Shown piece by piece: positions 28,913 through 38,323 of a DNA stretch of 64,000 nt. Each line of letters opens with the position of its first letter. Positions within the stretch are counted from its first letter, which is position 1. A program made the position numbers and the translations under genes. Origin of the DNA: Streptomyces aquilus. GTDB taxonomy: Bacteria > Actinomycetota > Actinomycetes > Streptomycetales > Streptomycetaceae. Location of the stretch: positions 8,866,001 to 8,930,000 of the forward strand of contig NZ_CP034463.1 of the NCBI RefSeq assembly GCF_003955715.1. The letters are read 5' to 3'. Under the pieces are notes generated by a model. The model was not told the origin of the DNA and did not search any database. It saw only the letters and a program-made list of their open reading frames with translations.

Positions 28913-29593
28913 ATGAGAAGCGCACACCCCGGACCGGTCCATGTCGTCGGCGCCGGGCCGGGGGTCGGCGCCGCGGTGGCCCGACGTTTCGCCCGCGCCG
29001 GGCACCCGGTGGGTCTCGTCGCCCCCGACCCCGCCCGGCTGGCCGCGCTGACCCTGGACCTGATCGCGGAGGCCGTCGCGACGGAGTCGTACCCGGCCGA
29101 CGCGAGCGACCCCGTCGAACTCGCGCGAGCCTTGACGGTGCTCGCCGAACGGCAGGGCCCCGCAGAGGTGTTGTGCTTCGGCCCAGCGCCGGGGGCGGTC
29201 CTGAGCGAGTCGGTGCCGGAGACCGGAGCGGCCGAGCTGGAGCGGGCGTCGGCATCGCACGTCGTCGGTGCCGCGGCCGCCGTACAGGCCGTGCTGCCCG
29301 CCATGCGGACGGCCGGACGCGGCACGTTGCTGTTCGTCACCGACGGCGCCGAGGCGGCGCACGCGCATCCGGAGCGGGCGGCGAGCGCGGTCGTCGGATC
29401 GGCACAGCGGGCGTACGTGGCGCTGCTGGCCGAGTCGCTCGCCGACAGTCCGCTGCACGTCGCCCACTTGGCGCTGACCGGCCCCGCCCGGACCCACGAC
29501 CCGGACCGTGTCGCCGACCGCCTCTGGCGGCTGCACCACGCGGGCGGCCCGGCGTACGCGGTGCTGGAGGAGAGACCGGGAGCCCAGCGCTGA
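28913..29593 (+). CDS. SDR-family NAD(P)-binding protein
   Basis: A 226-residue short-chain dehydrogenase/reductase-like protein. The dinucleotide-binding loop is VVGAGPGVGAAVARRFARAG, close to the SDR TGxxxGxG pattern. The Ser-Tyr-Lys catalytic set is not obvious: the region where it should be reads LLFVTDGAEAAHAH and AQRAYVALLAESLAD, with no YxxxK. It may therefore bind a cofactor without typical reductase chemistry. ATG 28913 follows a GAGGGA site; a GTG two codons upstream is possible. It converges on the UvrA-like gene. Confidence 0.75.
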   Translation: MRSAHPGPVHVVGAGPGVGAAVARRFARAGHPVGLVAPDPARLAALTLDLIAEAVATESYPADASDPVELARALTVLAERQGPAEVLCFGPAPGAVLSESVPETGAAELERASASHVVGAAAAVQAVLPAMRTAGRGTLLFVTDGAEAAHAHPERAASAVVGSAQRAYVALLAESLADSPLHVAHLALTGPARTHDPDRVADRLWRLHHAGGPAYAVLEERPGAQR

Positions 29594-29598
29594 GGCCT

Positions 29599-29711
29599 GT
29601 TCAGCCCAGGACGCCGGCCAGATGGGCGGCTGTCGTGCTGCCACCGCCGGTGGGGCCTGCGCAGGGAGTTCAGCCCAGGGCGCGGGCCAGATAGGTCGCT
29701 GTCGCGCTGCC
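29599..29711. repeat. in-frame 69-base-offset duplication of the uvrA-like 3' end
   Basis: A 44-base segment covering the last codons and stop of the UvrA-like gene (29668-29711) is repeated at 29599-29642 with about eight differences. The second copy ends in its own stop in the same frame, 23 codons further on, and would encode TTAAHLAGVLG beside the real [11 protein letters not shown]. Confidence 0.8.
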
Positions 29712-32000
29712 CTCCGTGCGTGCCACCTCGGTCGGCGGTCCGGCCGCGACGATCCGCCCGCCCTGGTCGCCGCCGCCCGGGCCCAGGTCGATCACCCAGT
29801 CCGCGCCCGCGACGACCGACATGTCGTGCTCGACGACGATGACGGTGTTCCCGGTGTCGACGAGGCCGTGCAGTTGGCGCATCAGGACGTCGACGTCAGC
29901 GGGGTGCAGGCCGGTGGTGGGCTCGTCGAGGAGGTAGAGGGTGTGGCCGCGGCGGCCGCGCTGGAGTTCGCTCGCGAGCTTGATGCGCTGTGCCTCCCCG
30001 CCGGAGAGTTCGGTGGCGGGCTGGCCGAGGCGCAGATAGCCGAGGCCCACGTCGAGCAGGGTGCGCAGGCTGCGCGCGACGGCCGGGGTGTCCGCGAAGA
30101 AGTCCGCCGCGGACTCCACGGTGAGGTCCAGCACCTGCGCGATGTTCCGCCCCCGGTACGTCACTTCGAGGGTCTCGGGGTGGTAGCGGGCGCCGCCGCA
30201 GTCCGGGCACGGGGCGTAGGTGCTCGGCAGGAACAGCAGCTCCACGCTGACGAACCCCTCGCCCTGGCAGGTCTCGCAGCGCCCGCCGCTGACGTTGAAG
30301 GAGAACCGCCCCACACCGAAGCCGCGCCGACGGGCCTCCTCCGTCGCCGCGAACTCCTTGCGGACGACGTCGAACAGGCCGGTGTAGGTGGCGAGGTTGG
30401 AGCGCGGAGTACGTCCGATGGGCCGTTGGTCGACCGAGACGAGCCGGCCCACGCCCGCGAGGTCCTCCGTGATCTCCCCGATGAGCGTGGACTTGCCCGA
30501 ACCCGAGACGCCGGTCACGGCGGTGAGGACGCCGAGCGGGAACTCCGCGGTCACGGCGCGCAGGTTGTGCCGGGAGACGGGGCCGACCTTCAACTGCCCG
30601 CCGGGGCTGCGTACTTCACGCACCGGGACGGGCGAGCGGTCGAAGAGATACCGGGCGGTGGCCGACTCCTCGACCGAGGCCAGGTCCGCCACCGGTCCGC
30701 TGTGCAGCACCCGGCCACCGTGCTCACCGGCGAGCGGCCCCACGTCCACCAGCCAGTCCGCGCCCCGCACGACGTCGAGGTGGTGCTCCACCACGAACAC
30801 CGAGTTGCCCGCCGCCTTCAGCCGCGCCAGGACGGTGAGAAGGGCCTCCGTGTCGGCCGGGTGGAGTCCGGCGGACGGTTCGTCGAGGACGTACACCACA
30901 CCGAACAGGCCCGAGCGCAACTGGGTGGCCAGGCGCAGGCGTTGGAGTTCACCCGCGGAGAGGGTGGGGGTGGCCCGGTCGAGGCTCAGGTAGCCGAGGC
31001 CGAGTTCGAGGACGGGGGCGATACGGGACCGCAGGTCGTCGGTGAGGACACGGGCGGTCTCACCGTCCGCGACGAGATGCCCGGCCAGATCGGTCAACGG
31101 CAGGGCGGCGAGCTCGGCGATGGTCCGCCCCGCGAACGTCACCGCCAGCGCCTCCGGCCGCAGCCGGCTGCCCCCGCACGCCGGACAGGGCGCACTGCTC
31201 AGAAACCGCTCCGCCTTCGCCCGCAGGGTCGGGCTCTTGGAGTCCGAGAAGGTCTTCATGACATACCGGTGCGCGCTCATGTACGTGCCCTGGTAGGGCC
31301 GTTGGATGCGTTCGGCGTCCCGCACCGGGTGCACGGTGACGACCGGCTGCTCGTCCGTGAACAGGATCCACTCCCGCTGCTCGGCGGGGAGTTCACGCCA
31401 GGGCCGGTCCACGTCGTACCCGAGCGCGTCGAGGATGTCGCGCAGGTTCTTGCCCTGCCAGGCCCCGGGCCAGGCGGCGATCGCCCCGTCCCGGACGGAC
31501 AGCGAGGGGTCGGGTACGAGCAGCTCCTCACTGGTCCGGTGCACGCGCCCCAGCCCATGGCACTCCGGACAGGCCCCGGCGGCCGTGTTCGGCGAGAACG
31601 CGTCCGACTCGAGCCGCTCGGCCCCCGCTGGGTAGTCGCCGGCCCGCGAGAACAGCATCCGCAGCGAGTTCGACAGGTTGGTGACCGTCCCGACCGACGA
31701 CCGCGACGTCGGCGCGGCCCGCCGCTGCTCCAGCGACACGGCCGGCGGCAGCCCGGTGATCTCCCCGACCTTCGGCGCCCCGACCTGATGGATCAGCCGC
31801 CGCGCATACGGCGCCACCGACTCGAAATACCGCCGCTGAGCCTCCGCGTACACGGTCCCGAACGCCAACGACGACTTCCCGGACCCTGAGACCCCGGTGA
31901 AGACGACGAGCACGTCCCGTGGGATGTCGACGTCCACGTTCTTCAGGTTGTGCTCCCGGGCACCGCGGACACGGACATACGGGTCATGTGGGGTGCGCAT
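29670..32000 (-). CDS. UvrA-like excinuclease ATPase (short, drug-resistance/UvrA2 type)
   Basis: A 776-residue tandem ABC ATPase of the UvrA family, shorter than canonical UvrA (about 940-1000) and similar in size to UvrA2/DrrC proteins tied to resistance against DNA-binding drugs. First Walker [15 protein letters not shown] lies near residue 36; a zinc module has CPECHGLG and [13 protein letters not shown]. The second Walker A is [15 protein letters not shown], with a second CxxC module ([16 protein letters not shown]). Both signature motifs (LSAGE, LSGGE) are present. The ATG at 32000 opens with the conserved [17 protein letters not shown]. It starts 11 bases after the stop of the LLM oxidoreductase, so these are co-transcribed. 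Confidence 0.92.
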   Translation of the reverse strand: MRTPHDPYVRVRGAREHNLKNVDVDIPRDVLVVFTGVSGSGKSSLAFGTVYAEAQRRYFESVAPYARRLIHQVGAPKVGEITGLPPAVSLEQRRAAPTSRSSVGTVTNLSNSLRMLFSRAGDYPAGAERLESDAFSPNTAAGACPECHGLGRVHRTSEELLVPDPSLSVRDGAIAAWPGAWQGKNLRDILDALGYDVDRPWRELPAEQREWILFTDEQPVVTVHPVRDAERIQRPYQGTYMSAHRYVMKTFSDSKSPTLRAKAERFLSSAPCPACGGSRLRPEALAVTFAGRTIAELAALPLTDLAGHLVADGETARVLTDDLRSRIAPVLELGLGYLSLDRATPTLSAGELQRLRLATQLRSGLFGVVYVLDEPSAGLHPADTEALLTVLARLKAAGNSVFVVEHHLDVVRGADWLVDVGPLAGEHGGRVLHSGPVADLASVEESATARYLFDRSPVPVREVRSPGGQLKVGPVSRHNLRAVTAEFPLGVLTAVTGVSGSGKSTLIGEITEDLAGVGRLVSVDQRPIGRTPRSNLATYTGLFDVVRKEFAATEEARRRGFGVGRFSFNVSGGRCETCQGEGFVSVELLFLPSTYAPCPDCGGARYHPETLEVTYRGRNIAQVLDLTVESAADFFADTPAVARSLRTLLDVGLGYLRLGQPATELSGGEAQRIKLASELQRGRRGHTLYLLDEPTTGLHPADVDVLMRQLHGLVDTGNTVIVVEHDMSVVAGADWVIDLGPGGGDQGGRIVAAGPPTEVARTEGSATATYLARALG

Positions 32001-32011
32001 GAGGGGGAACT

Positions 32012-33019
32012 CTAGTCGGAGACGATCGAGGCCAGCCGTCGGTAGGAGTCCAGCAGGGCGTCGCGGTCGTACGTGCTCGTCGTGACCAGGACCTCCTGGG
32101 CGGCCGTCTCCTTCAGTACCGTCTCCAGCTCGTGGGCGACCTGGTCCTCGGTGCCCGCGATGTGGCCGGTGAGGCCGGACTCGTAGAAGCCGCGCTCCCT
32201 GGGGGACATCGGGAGGGAGGCGACGCGGTCGGCCGGGGGCAGGGGCGGGAACGTGCCGTGGGTGCGGGAGTGGGCCATCGACCAGGCCTCGGGGATCAGG
32301 AGGTGGTGGGCCTCCTCGGGAGTCGCGGCCACGGCGATCGTGCCGGAGATGACGACGTACGGCTCGCTCGCCCAGGGGGAGGGGCGGAAGTGGGCGCGGT
32401 AGTGGTCGATGCCGCGGCGCATCTTCTCGCGGTTCCTGAGGTCGCCGATGACCATCGGCAGGCCCGCCCGGGCGGCGATGGCGGCGCCCTCGCCCATCGC
32501 GAGGACGAAGGGCGGGACGCTCAGGCCCTCCGCGGGGCGGGCGTGGACCCCGGTCGGGGAGGTGCCGGTGAACCAGCCGAGCAGTTCGTCGAGCTGGGCG
32601 GCGAAGGCGTCGGCGTCGTCCTTGTCGCGGCCCAGCGCCTTGCGGACGCCGTCCGTGAAGCCGACCGAGCGGCCCAGGCCCATGTCGATGCGGCCGGGGA
32701 AGAGGGACTCCAGCACGCCGAACTGTTCGGCCACGACCAGGGGCCGGTGGTTCGGCAGCATCACACCACCCGTGCCGACCCGGATACGCCCCGTCGCCGC
32801 CGCCACGGCCGCCGCCAGGACCGTCGGCGCGGAACCGGCGACACCGGGCACGCCGTGATGCTCCGACACCCAGAACCGGTGATAGCCGAGCGCCTCCACC
32901 TCCCGCGCGAACCGCACGGTGTCCCGCAGCGCCTCGGCGTTCGAGTGCCCCTCGCGGGTGCGGGAACGGTCGAGGACGGAGAACCGGACGGTCTGCTGGC
33001 TGAGGCTCACCTCTGTCAT
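32012..33019 (-). CDS. LLM-class flavin-dependent oxidoreductase (luciferase-like)
   Basis: A 335-residue TIM-barrel flavoprotein of the bacterial-luciferase-like superfamily. Hallmarks are [19 protein letters not shown] near residue 45-60, [27 protein letters not shown], and [14 protein letters not shown]. This subgroup is often called MsnO8-like and is probably FMN- rather than F420-linked, but cofactor choice cannot be confirmed here. It is followed closely by the UvrA-like gene and preceded by the CobW gene (54-base gap), so it may be part of a longer minus-strand operon that begins at the L32 gene. Confidence 0.88.
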   Translation of the reverse strand: MTEVSLSQQTVRFSVLDRSRTREGHSNAEALRDTVRFAREVEALGYHRFWVSEHHGVPGVAGSAPTVLAAAVAAATGRIRVGTGGVMLPNHRPLVVAEQFGVLESLFPGRIDMGLGRSVGFTDGVRKALGRDKDDADAFAAQLDELLGWFTGTSPTGVHARPAEGLSVPPFVLAMGEGAAIAARAGLPMVIGDLRNREKMRRGIDHYRAHFRPSPWASEPYVVISGTIAVAATPEEAHHLLIPEAWSMAHSRTHGTFPPLPPADRVASLPMSPRERGFYESGLTGHIAGTEDQVAHELETVLKETAAQEVLVTTSTYDRDALLDSYRRLASIVSD

Positions 33020-33073
33020 GACGCTGTGCGGGGGTCCGGTATTCCGCCGGCCGTCTCCGTCTCCGTCTCTGTC

Positions 33074-34240
33074 TCAGGCCGTCAGGGTGTGCTCGTGCTC
33101 GCAGGAGTCGTCGATCCCGTACGTGTCCCATGCGGGGAAGGGGTCAGGGAAGGGCGCGCAGTCGTCCGGCGTCATGAGGCAGGTCGTGAGTGCCCTGTGC
33201 AGACCCGCGTGGTCCAAGCCCGTGCCGATGAACACCAGCTCCTGCGCGTACGGCGCCTCCTCGTCGCGTGCCGCCGAGGGCTCGAAGCGGGCCACCGAGC
33301 CCGACTGGGACCACAGGCCCGTCACCAGCGGGCGGCTCGCGAGGGTGAAGAAGCCCTTCGAGCGCAGGACGCGGCCGTGGGCGCCGCCGTCGAGGTCTTG
33401 CGTCACGAAGTCCCACAACCGGGTTGGATGGAAGGGGAGTTCGGAGCGGAAGACGGTGGAGGAGACGCCGTACTCCTCGGTCTCGGGGACGTGCTCGCCG
33501 TTGAGCTCCTGGACCCAGCCCGGCGCCTGCTGTGCGCGGTCCAGGTCGAACAGCCCGGTGCCCAGGACCTGTCCGAGGTCCACGCGGGCGTGGCGGGCGT
33601 CGACGATCCGGGCGACGGGGTTGAGGCGGCGCAGGGTCGCGCGCAGGCGGGCCGCGGCGTCGGCGTCGACCAGGTCGAGCTTGTTGAGGACCAGGACGTC
33701 CGCGAACTCGATCTGGTCCACGAGCAGATCGCTCACCGTGCGTTCGTCGTCCTCGAAGGGCGCGAGGCCGCGCTCGGCGAGTTCGTCGCCGCTGTCCAGC
33801 TCGGGCAGGAAGTTGGCCGCGTCCACGACCGTGACCATGGTGTCCAGGCGGGCGACGTCCCCGAGCGTGGCCCCGTCGTCGCGGGCGAAGGCGAAGGTGG
33901 CCGCGACGGGCAGGGGTTCGGAGATGCCCGACGACTCGATGAGCAGGTGGTCGAACCTGCCCTCCCGGGCCAGCCGGTCGACCTCCTCCAGCAGGTCGTC
34001 GCGCAGCGTGCAGCAGATGCAGCCGTTGGTCATCTCGACCAGGCGTTCCTCGGTGCGCGACAGCGCGGCCTCGCCGCCCCGCACCAGCGCGGCGTCGATG
34101 TTGACCTCGCTCATGTCGTTGACGATCACGGCGACCCGCAGGCCCTCGCGGTTGGCCAGCACATGGTTGAGCAGCGTGGTCTTGCCCGCCCCGAGGAACC
34201 CGGACAGGACGGTGACCGGCAGGCGGTCGTGGGGAGGCAT
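33074..34240 (-). CDS. CobW/COG0523-family GTP-dependent metal chaperone
   Basis: A 388-residue P-loop GTPase of the COG0523 family, which delivers zinc or other metals to target proteins. The P-loop is [17 protein letters not shown] at the N-terminus; the metal site [15 protein letters not shown] carries the family CxCC motif; the guanine motif is VLNKLDLVD. The C-terminal half is the CobW-C domain, ending in a histidine-rich tail (CEHEHTLTA). It is seven bases downstream of a zinc-free ribosomal protein L32 gene, with a Zur-like palindrome before that, so it should be induced by zinc shortage. Confidence 0.92.
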   Translation of the reverse strand: MPPHDRLPVTVLSGFLGAGKTTLLNHVLANREGLRVAVIVNDMSEVNIDAALVRGGEAALSRTEERLVEMTNGCICCTLRDDLLEEVDRLAREGRFDHLLIESSGISEPLPVAATFAFARDDGATLGDVARLDTMVTVVDAANFLPELDSGDELAERGLAPFEDDERTVSDLLVDQIEFADVLVLNKLDLVDADAAARLRATLRRLNPVARIVDARHARVDLGQVLGTGLFDLDRAQQAPGWVQELNGEHVPETEEYGVSSTVFRSELPFHPTRLWDFVTQDLDGGAHGRVLRSKGFFTLASRPLVTGLWSQSGSVARFEPSAARDEEAPYAQELVFIGTGLDHAGLHRALTTCLMTPDDCAPFPDPFPAWDTYGIDDSCEHEHTLTA

Positions 34241-34247
34241 CGGGCGC

Positions 34248-34418
34248 TCAGCCTTCGGGGCGCAGCAGGCCGCGCTCGTACGCCTTGACCAGGTTCTGCG
34301 GTACGAGGTGACGTACGCCGTCGATCGTGACGGGCACCAGCGACGGCGTGGCCGCCTTCCACTGCGCGCGGCGGTGGCGGGTGTTGCTGCGGGACATCTT
34401 CCGCTTGGGGACAGCCAT
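34248..34418 (-). CDS. rpmF: ribosomal protein L32, zinc-independent paralogue
   Basis: A 56-residue protein beginning [20 protein letters not shown], the standard L32 N-terminus. The C-terminal half ([20 protein letters not shown] and GLLRPEG) has no cysteine, so it lacks the CxxC pairs that bind zinc in the housekeeping form. Such zinc-free paralogues replace the zinc-containing copy during zinc starvation and are Zur-regulated in Streptomyces and relatives. It is followed after seven bases by the CobW-type chaperone gene. The ATG at 34418 is preceded by a GGAGG site. Confidence 0.93.
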   Translation of the reverse strand: MAVPKRKMSRSNTRHRRAQWKAATPSLVPVTIDGVRHLVPQNLVKAYERGLLRPEG

Positions 34419-34463
34419 GACAGGGACCTCCTCGGTGGGGCAGCGAGCACCGAGGACGCTACA

Positions 34464-34484
34464 TGAAAATGGATCTCATTAACA
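34464..34484. promoter_or_regulatory. predicted Zur box
   Basis: TGAAAATG-GATCT-CATTAACA, a 21-base imperfect dyad (two mismatches between arms), unusually AT-rich for this genome and 46 bases upstream of the zinc-free L32 gene. It also lies 30 bases upstream of the divergent HAD gene, so it may control both. Assignment to Zur rests on the neighbouring zinc-sparing genes. Confidence 0.65.
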
Positions 34485-34513
34485 ATTGGCGCTTCTTGGT
34501 TAGGGTGAGTGCC

Positions 34514-35005
34514 GTGACCGACAGCAGCGAGCGCCCCCTGGCCGTGTTCGACCTCGACAACACCCTCGCGGACACCGCCCACCGGCAGCACTTCCTGGAA
34601 CGGCAGCCGCGCGACTGGGACGGCTTCTTCGCCGCCGCGCCCGCCGACCCGCCCCTCCCGCAGGGCATCGCGCTGGTCCTGGAGCACGCGGCGGAGTGCG
34701 AGGTCGTCTACCTCACCGGCCGGCCCGAGCGCTGCCGCCAGGACACGCGGGACTGGCTGGCCGCGCAGGGGCTGCCCGACGGCCGCGTTTACATGCGGCG
34801 GGACAACGACCGCAGGCCCGCCCGGCGCACCAAGCTGGAGACCCTCCGCCGCCTCGGTCGCACCCGGGACGTCCGGGTGCTGGTCGACGACGACGAACTG
34901 GTCTGCGCGGACGCCGAGCAGGCCGGTTTCACGGTGGTACGGGCCCGCTGGACCGCCCCTTCCGCCGCGCTGAAGAACGCGCAGGAGCGGGAGGGGCGGA
35001 CCTGA
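34514..35005 (+). CDS. HAD-family phosphatase
   Basis: A 163-residue haloacid-dehalogenase-fold phosphatase. Motif I is [12 protein letters not shown] at residues 10-21 with the nucleophile Asp; motif II is [19 protein letters not shown]; the conserved Lys is probably in [11 protein letters not shown]; motif III acidic residues are in [12 protein letters not shown]. The layout resembles the phosphatase half of polynucleotide kinase-phosphatase and the acid-phosphatase-like HADs. The GTG at 34514 is chosen because upstream codons would fall inside the Zur-like operator. A TAGGGT box six bases before it suggests a leaderless message. Confidence 0.82.
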   Translation: MTDSSERPLAVFDLDNTLADTAHRQHFLERQPRDWDGFFAAAPADPPLPQGIALVLEHAAECEVVYLTGRPERCRQDTRDWLAAQGLPDGRVYMRRDNDRRPARRTKLETLRRLGRTRDVRVLVDDDELVCADAEQAGFTVVRARWTAPSAALKNAQEREGRT

Positions 35006-35015
35006 GAGCGGACGC

Positions 35016-35231
35016 TCAGTCCGACTCCTCCAGGCGGAAGCCGACCTTCAGGCCCACCTGCCAGTGCGCGACCTGACCGTTCTCGATCTGGCCCCGCACC
35101 TGCGTCACCTCGAACCAGTCGAGGTTGCGGAGGGTCTGGGAGGCGCGGCTGATCCCGTTGCTGATCGCCTGGTCGACGCCGTCGGGCGAGGTGCCGACGA
35201 TCTCGGTCACCCGATAGGTGTGATTCGTCAT
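35016..35231 (-). CDS. dodecin family flavin-binding protein
   Basis: A 71-residue dodecin, which assembles into a hollow dodecamer that stores flavins or coenzyme A. The sequence has the family pattern [20 protein letters not shown], then [19 protein letters not shown] (Trp stacking on the flavin), then [16 protein letters not shown]. Length and spacing are standard. The ATG at 35231 is preceded by a GGTGGTT site. It converges on the HAD gene with a ten-base gap and lies 43 bases downstream of the egtD stop on the same strand. Confidence 0.93.
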   Translation of the reverse strand: MTNHTYRVTEIVGTSPDGVDQAISNGISRASQTLRNLDWFEVTQVRGQIENGQVAHWQVGLKVGFRLEESD

Positions 35232-35274
35232 GGAACCACCGTGCCCCAGGCGACGGCCGAGCGCGAGCCGTCCG

Positions 35275-36237
35275 TCACCGCACCCGGCTCAGCGACAACG
35301 CGAAACGGCCCTCCTCGTCCGTCCACCAGTGGGACAACTCAAGCCCCGCGGCGGACAGTTCGGACCGCACGCCCTCCTTGCGGAACTTCGCCGAGATCTC
35401 GGTGTGCAGCTCCTCGCCCGCCGCGAAGTCCACGGCGAGGTCCAGCGCCGGGATCTTCACCGTCTGTGCGGTGCGGGACCGCAGCCGCATCTCGATCCAC
35501 TCGTGCTCCGCGTCCCACAGCGCCACATGGTCGAAGGCGCCGGGGTCGAAGTCGGCGCCCAGCTCGCGGTCGACGACGGTCAGGACGTTCTTGTTGAACG
35601 CGGCCGTCACGCCCGCCGCGTCGTCGTACGCCCTGACCAGCACCTTCTCGTCCTTCACGAGGTCCGTGCCGAGCAGCAGGGCGTCGCCGGGGGAGAGCAG
35701 GGCGCGGACCGAGGCCAGGAATACCGCCCGCTCGGCCGGCAGCAGGTTGCCGATCGTGCCGCCGAGGAAGGCGACCAGCCGGGGGCCCGGCGTCTCGGGC
35801 AGGGCCAGTTCGGCGGTGAAGTCCGCGATGAGCGCGTGCACGCTCAGCGCCGGCCGCTCGGCGATGAGCGCGTGACCGGCCTGGGTGAGCGCGCTCTCGC
35901 TGACGTCGACCGGCACGTACGTGTGCAGCTCGGTGAGCGCGTCGATGACGTACCGCGTCTTCTCCGAGGAGCCGGAGCCCAGTTCGACCAGGGTGCGGGC
36001 CCCGGTCGCCGCGGCGATCTCCCCGGCGCGGGCGACGAGGATCTCGCGCTCGGCGCGGGTGGGGTAGTACTCCTCCAACTCGGTGATCCGGTCGAAGAGT
36101 TCGCTGCCGTGGGCGTCGTAGAACCACTTCGGCGGGAGCGTCTTCGGGGTGCGGGTCAGGCCGTTGAGGACGTCGGCGCGCAGGGCGGCCTCGGTGGCGT
36201 CCTCGGGCAGGGTGCGGGTGAGAAGGAACGGACTCAC
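35275..36237 (-). CDS. egtD: histidine N-alpha-methyltransferase EgtD
   Basis: A 320-residue enzyme that trimethylates histidine to hercynine, the first committed step of ergothioneine synthesis. Characteristic segments are LPPKWFYDAHGSELFDRITE near residue 35 (substrate Tyr), LVELGSGSSEKTRYVIDAL (SAM site), and FLGGTIGNLLPAER. The GTG start at 36237 overlaps the egtC stop by two bases, and the mature sequence opens SPFLLTRTLPED. It is the last gene of the egtABCD operon. Confidence 0.95.
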   Translation of the reverse strand: MSPFLLTRTLPEDATEAALRADVLNGLTRTPKTLPPKWFYDAHGSELFDRITELEEYYPTRAEREILVARAGEIAAATGARTLVELGSGSSEKTRYVIDALTELHTYVPVDVSESALTQAGHALIAERPALSVHALIADFTAELALPETPGPRLVAFLGGTIGNLLPAERAVFLASVRALLSPGDALLLGTDLVKDEKVLVRAYDDAAGVTAAFNKNVLTVVDRELGADFDPGAFDHVALWDAEHEWIEMRLRSRTAQTVKIPALDLAVDFAAGEELHTEISAKFRKEGVRSELSAAGLELSHWWTDEEGRFALSLSRVR

Positions 36238-37013
36238 GTGCGGGGCTCCTTCGGTGGTTCCATGGACGGTTCCTTGAGCGGCGTGAGCAGCACGTCCGTG
36301 CCGCTGGCCGCGAGCAGGGTGCGGTCGGGGACCTCCTGCCAGTGCGGATCGTCGTCGTACGGCTCGGAGGCCACGACCGTGCTGCGGCCGGGGCTCGCGA
36401 GATACCAGAGCGTGTCGCCCCAGGCGGTCGCGGCGATGGACTCGCCGTTGGTGAGCAGCAGGTTCAGCCGGGACCCGGGGGCCGCCTCGGCGACCTCCAG
36501 GACCGTGTCGGCCAGCGCCTGCCCCTCCTCGTCGCCCGCCCGGAGCCGGGCGAGGACCAGCGCCCACACGAACGCCGAGTCGTTGCGGGCCTCCATCGCC
36601 AGCAGGTCCGCTGCCGGAAGGGTCTCCGTCAGCGGTGCCAGGGAGCGGGGCCAGCCCTTGACGGCGCCGTTGTGGCTGAACAGCCACGGCCCGCTCGCGA
36701 ACGGGGCCGCAGCCGCCTCGGCGTCCGCGCCCGAGAGCGTCGCGTCCCGGACCGCCGCGAGGAGGGCGGAGGCGCGGACGACTCGCGCGAGGTCGGCGAA
36801 GGACTGGTCCGCCCAGATCGGGCCCGCCCGCCGGTAGCGGGCCGGTACCGGGTCGCCCGGTGCGTACCAACCGACCCCGAAACCATCGGCGTTGACCGTA
36901 CCGTACCGCTGGCGCCGCGGCGCCCACGACTGCCGGTACAGGCCGTGCGCCGGCGTCACCAGGAGTCTGCCGAGCGGCTCCTCGGGCCCCAGGTAGGCCA
37001 GGTGACGGCACAT
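36234..37013 (-). CDS. egtC: gamma-glutamyl-hercynylcysteine S-oxide hydrolase EgtC
   Basis: A 259-residue Ntn-type glutamine-amidotransferase-fold enzyme that removes the glutamate from the EgtB product. After the initiator Met comes the catalytic Cys2 (MCRHLAYLG), and the family signatures RYGTVNADGFGVGWYAPGD and PWLFSHNGAVKGWP are present. The start is fixed by the need for an N-terminal Cys. The ATG overlaps the egtB stop by one base and its own stop overlaps egtD, so the three genes are translationally coupled. Confidence 0.95.
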   Translation of the reverse strand: MCRHLAYLGPEEPLGRLLVTPAHGLYRQSWAPRRQRYGTVNADGFGVGWYAPGDPVPARYRRAGPIWADQSFADLARVVRASALLAAVRDATLSGADAEAAAAPFASGPWLFSHNGAVKGWPRSLAPLTETLPAADLLAMEARNDSAFVWALVLARLRAGDEEGQALADTVLEVAEAAPGSRLNLLLTNGESIAATAWGDTLWYLASPGRSTVVASEPYDDDPHWQEVPDRTLLAASGTDVLLTPLKEPSMEPPKEPRT

Positions 37014-38323
37014 CAGACGCCCTCCGCGGACCGGGCGGTGCGGAAGCCGGAGAAGATCTGCCGCCGGATCGGGTAGTCCCAGTTGCGGAACGTGCCCCGG
37101 CAGGCCACCGGGTCCACGGCGAACGAGCCGCCGCGCAGCACCTTGTACTCGGGGCCGAAGAACACCTCCGAGTACTCCTTGTACGGGAACGCCCGGAAGC
37201 CCGGGTACGGCAGGAAGTCGCTCGCCGTCCACTCCCACACGTCGCCGATCAACTGGCGTACCCCCAGCGGCGACTCACCCTCGGGGTAGCTGCCGGCCGG
37301 GGCCGGGCGCAGATGCCGCTGGCCGAGGTTGGCGTGCTCGGGCGCCGGGTCGGCGTCGCCCCACGGGTAACGCATCGAGCGGTCCGTGGTCGGGTCGTGC
37401 CGGGCGGCCTTCTCCCACTCGGCCTCCGTCGGCAGCCGGCGCCCCGCCCAGCGGGCGTACGCTTCGGCCTCGTACCAACTCACGTGCACCACCGGCTCGT
37501 CGGGCGGGACCACCTCGGTGACGCCGAACCGCCGGCGCAGCCACTGGTCGCCGTCCCGGCGCCAGAACAGCGGGGCGTCGATCGAGTGCTCCCGGATGTG
37601 CGCCCAGCCGGCCGGCGACCACCAGCGGTCGACCCAGTAGCCGCCGTCCTCGATGAACTCCTGGTACGCCTCGTTCGTGACCGGAGCGGTGTCGATCCAG
37701 AACGGCGCCACCTCACGCCGGTGCGCGGGGCGTTCGTTGTCCAGCGCCCAGGGCTCGTCCGAGGTGCCCATCATGAACGGGCCGCCGGGGACGAGGACTT
37801 CGGCCGGACCGGTGTACAGCGGGGCCGGGGCCGGGTCGGGCGCGGTCAGGGCCTGGGGGCCCTTGCGGAGCTGATGGGTGATCAGCATCGTCTCGTCGTG
37901 CTGCTGTTCGTGCTGGGCGATCATCCCGAAGGCGAAACCGGCCTCGGTGAGCCGGGTGCCGTGGAAGTCGGTCGACTCCAGCAGGTCCAGGACCCTGCCG
38001 CGCACCTCCGCCGCGTACTGCCGGGCCTCGACGGGCGGCAGCAGCGGCAACTTGGGCCGTTCGGCGCGCGGGTGCTCGAAGGCGTCGTACAGGCCGTCGA
38101 TCTCCGGGCGCATCGCCTCCCGGCCCGCGACCCCCCGCAGCAGCCACAGCTCCTCCTGGTTGCCGATGTGGGCGAGGTCCCACACCAGCGGGGACATCAG
38201 CGGCGAGTGCTGGGCGGTGAGGTCGGGGTCGTCGACGCAGCTGGTCAGCAGCGTCGTGCGGTCGCGGGCCGTGGTGAGAGTGGTCAGCGCCCGTACGCGG
38301 AGCGTCTCGGCGTCGTCGGTCAT
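37013..38323 (-). CDS. egtB: hercynine oxygenase EgtB
   Basis: A 436-residue non-haem iron enzyme that joins hercynine and gamma-glutamylcysteine with oxygen to form the sulphoxide. The N-terminal DinB-like domain has an early His (SPLVWDLAHIGNQEELWLL) and the iron-site HEQQHDE in FGMIAQHEQQHDETM. The C-terminal half is the formylglycine-generating-enzyme-like fold, with VHVSWYEAEAYARWAGRRLP, IGDVWEWTASDF and VLRGGSFAVDP. It opens with a four-base ATGA overlap with egtA. Confidence 0.95.
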   Translation of the reverse strand: MTDDAETLRVRALTTLTTARDRTTLLTSCVDDPDLTAQHSPLMSPLVWDLAHIGNQEELWLLRGVAGREAMRPEIDGLYDAFEHPRAERPKLPLLPPVEARQYAAEVRGRVLDLLESTDFHGTRLTEAGFAFGMIAQHEQQHDETMLITHQLRKGPQALTAPDPAPAPLYTGPAEVLVPGGPFMMGTSDEPWALDNERPAHRREVAPFWIDTAPVTNEAYQEFIEDGGYWVDRWWSPAGWAHIREHSIDAPLFWRRDGDQWLRRRFGVTEVVPPDEPVVHVSWYEAEAYARWAGRRLPTEAEWEKAARHDPTTDRSMRYPWGDADPAPEHANLGQRHLRPAPAGSYPEGESPLGVRQLIGDVWEWTASDFLPYPGFRAFPYKEYSEVFFGPEYKVLRGGSFAVDPVACRGTFRNWDYPIRRQIFSGFRTARSAEGV

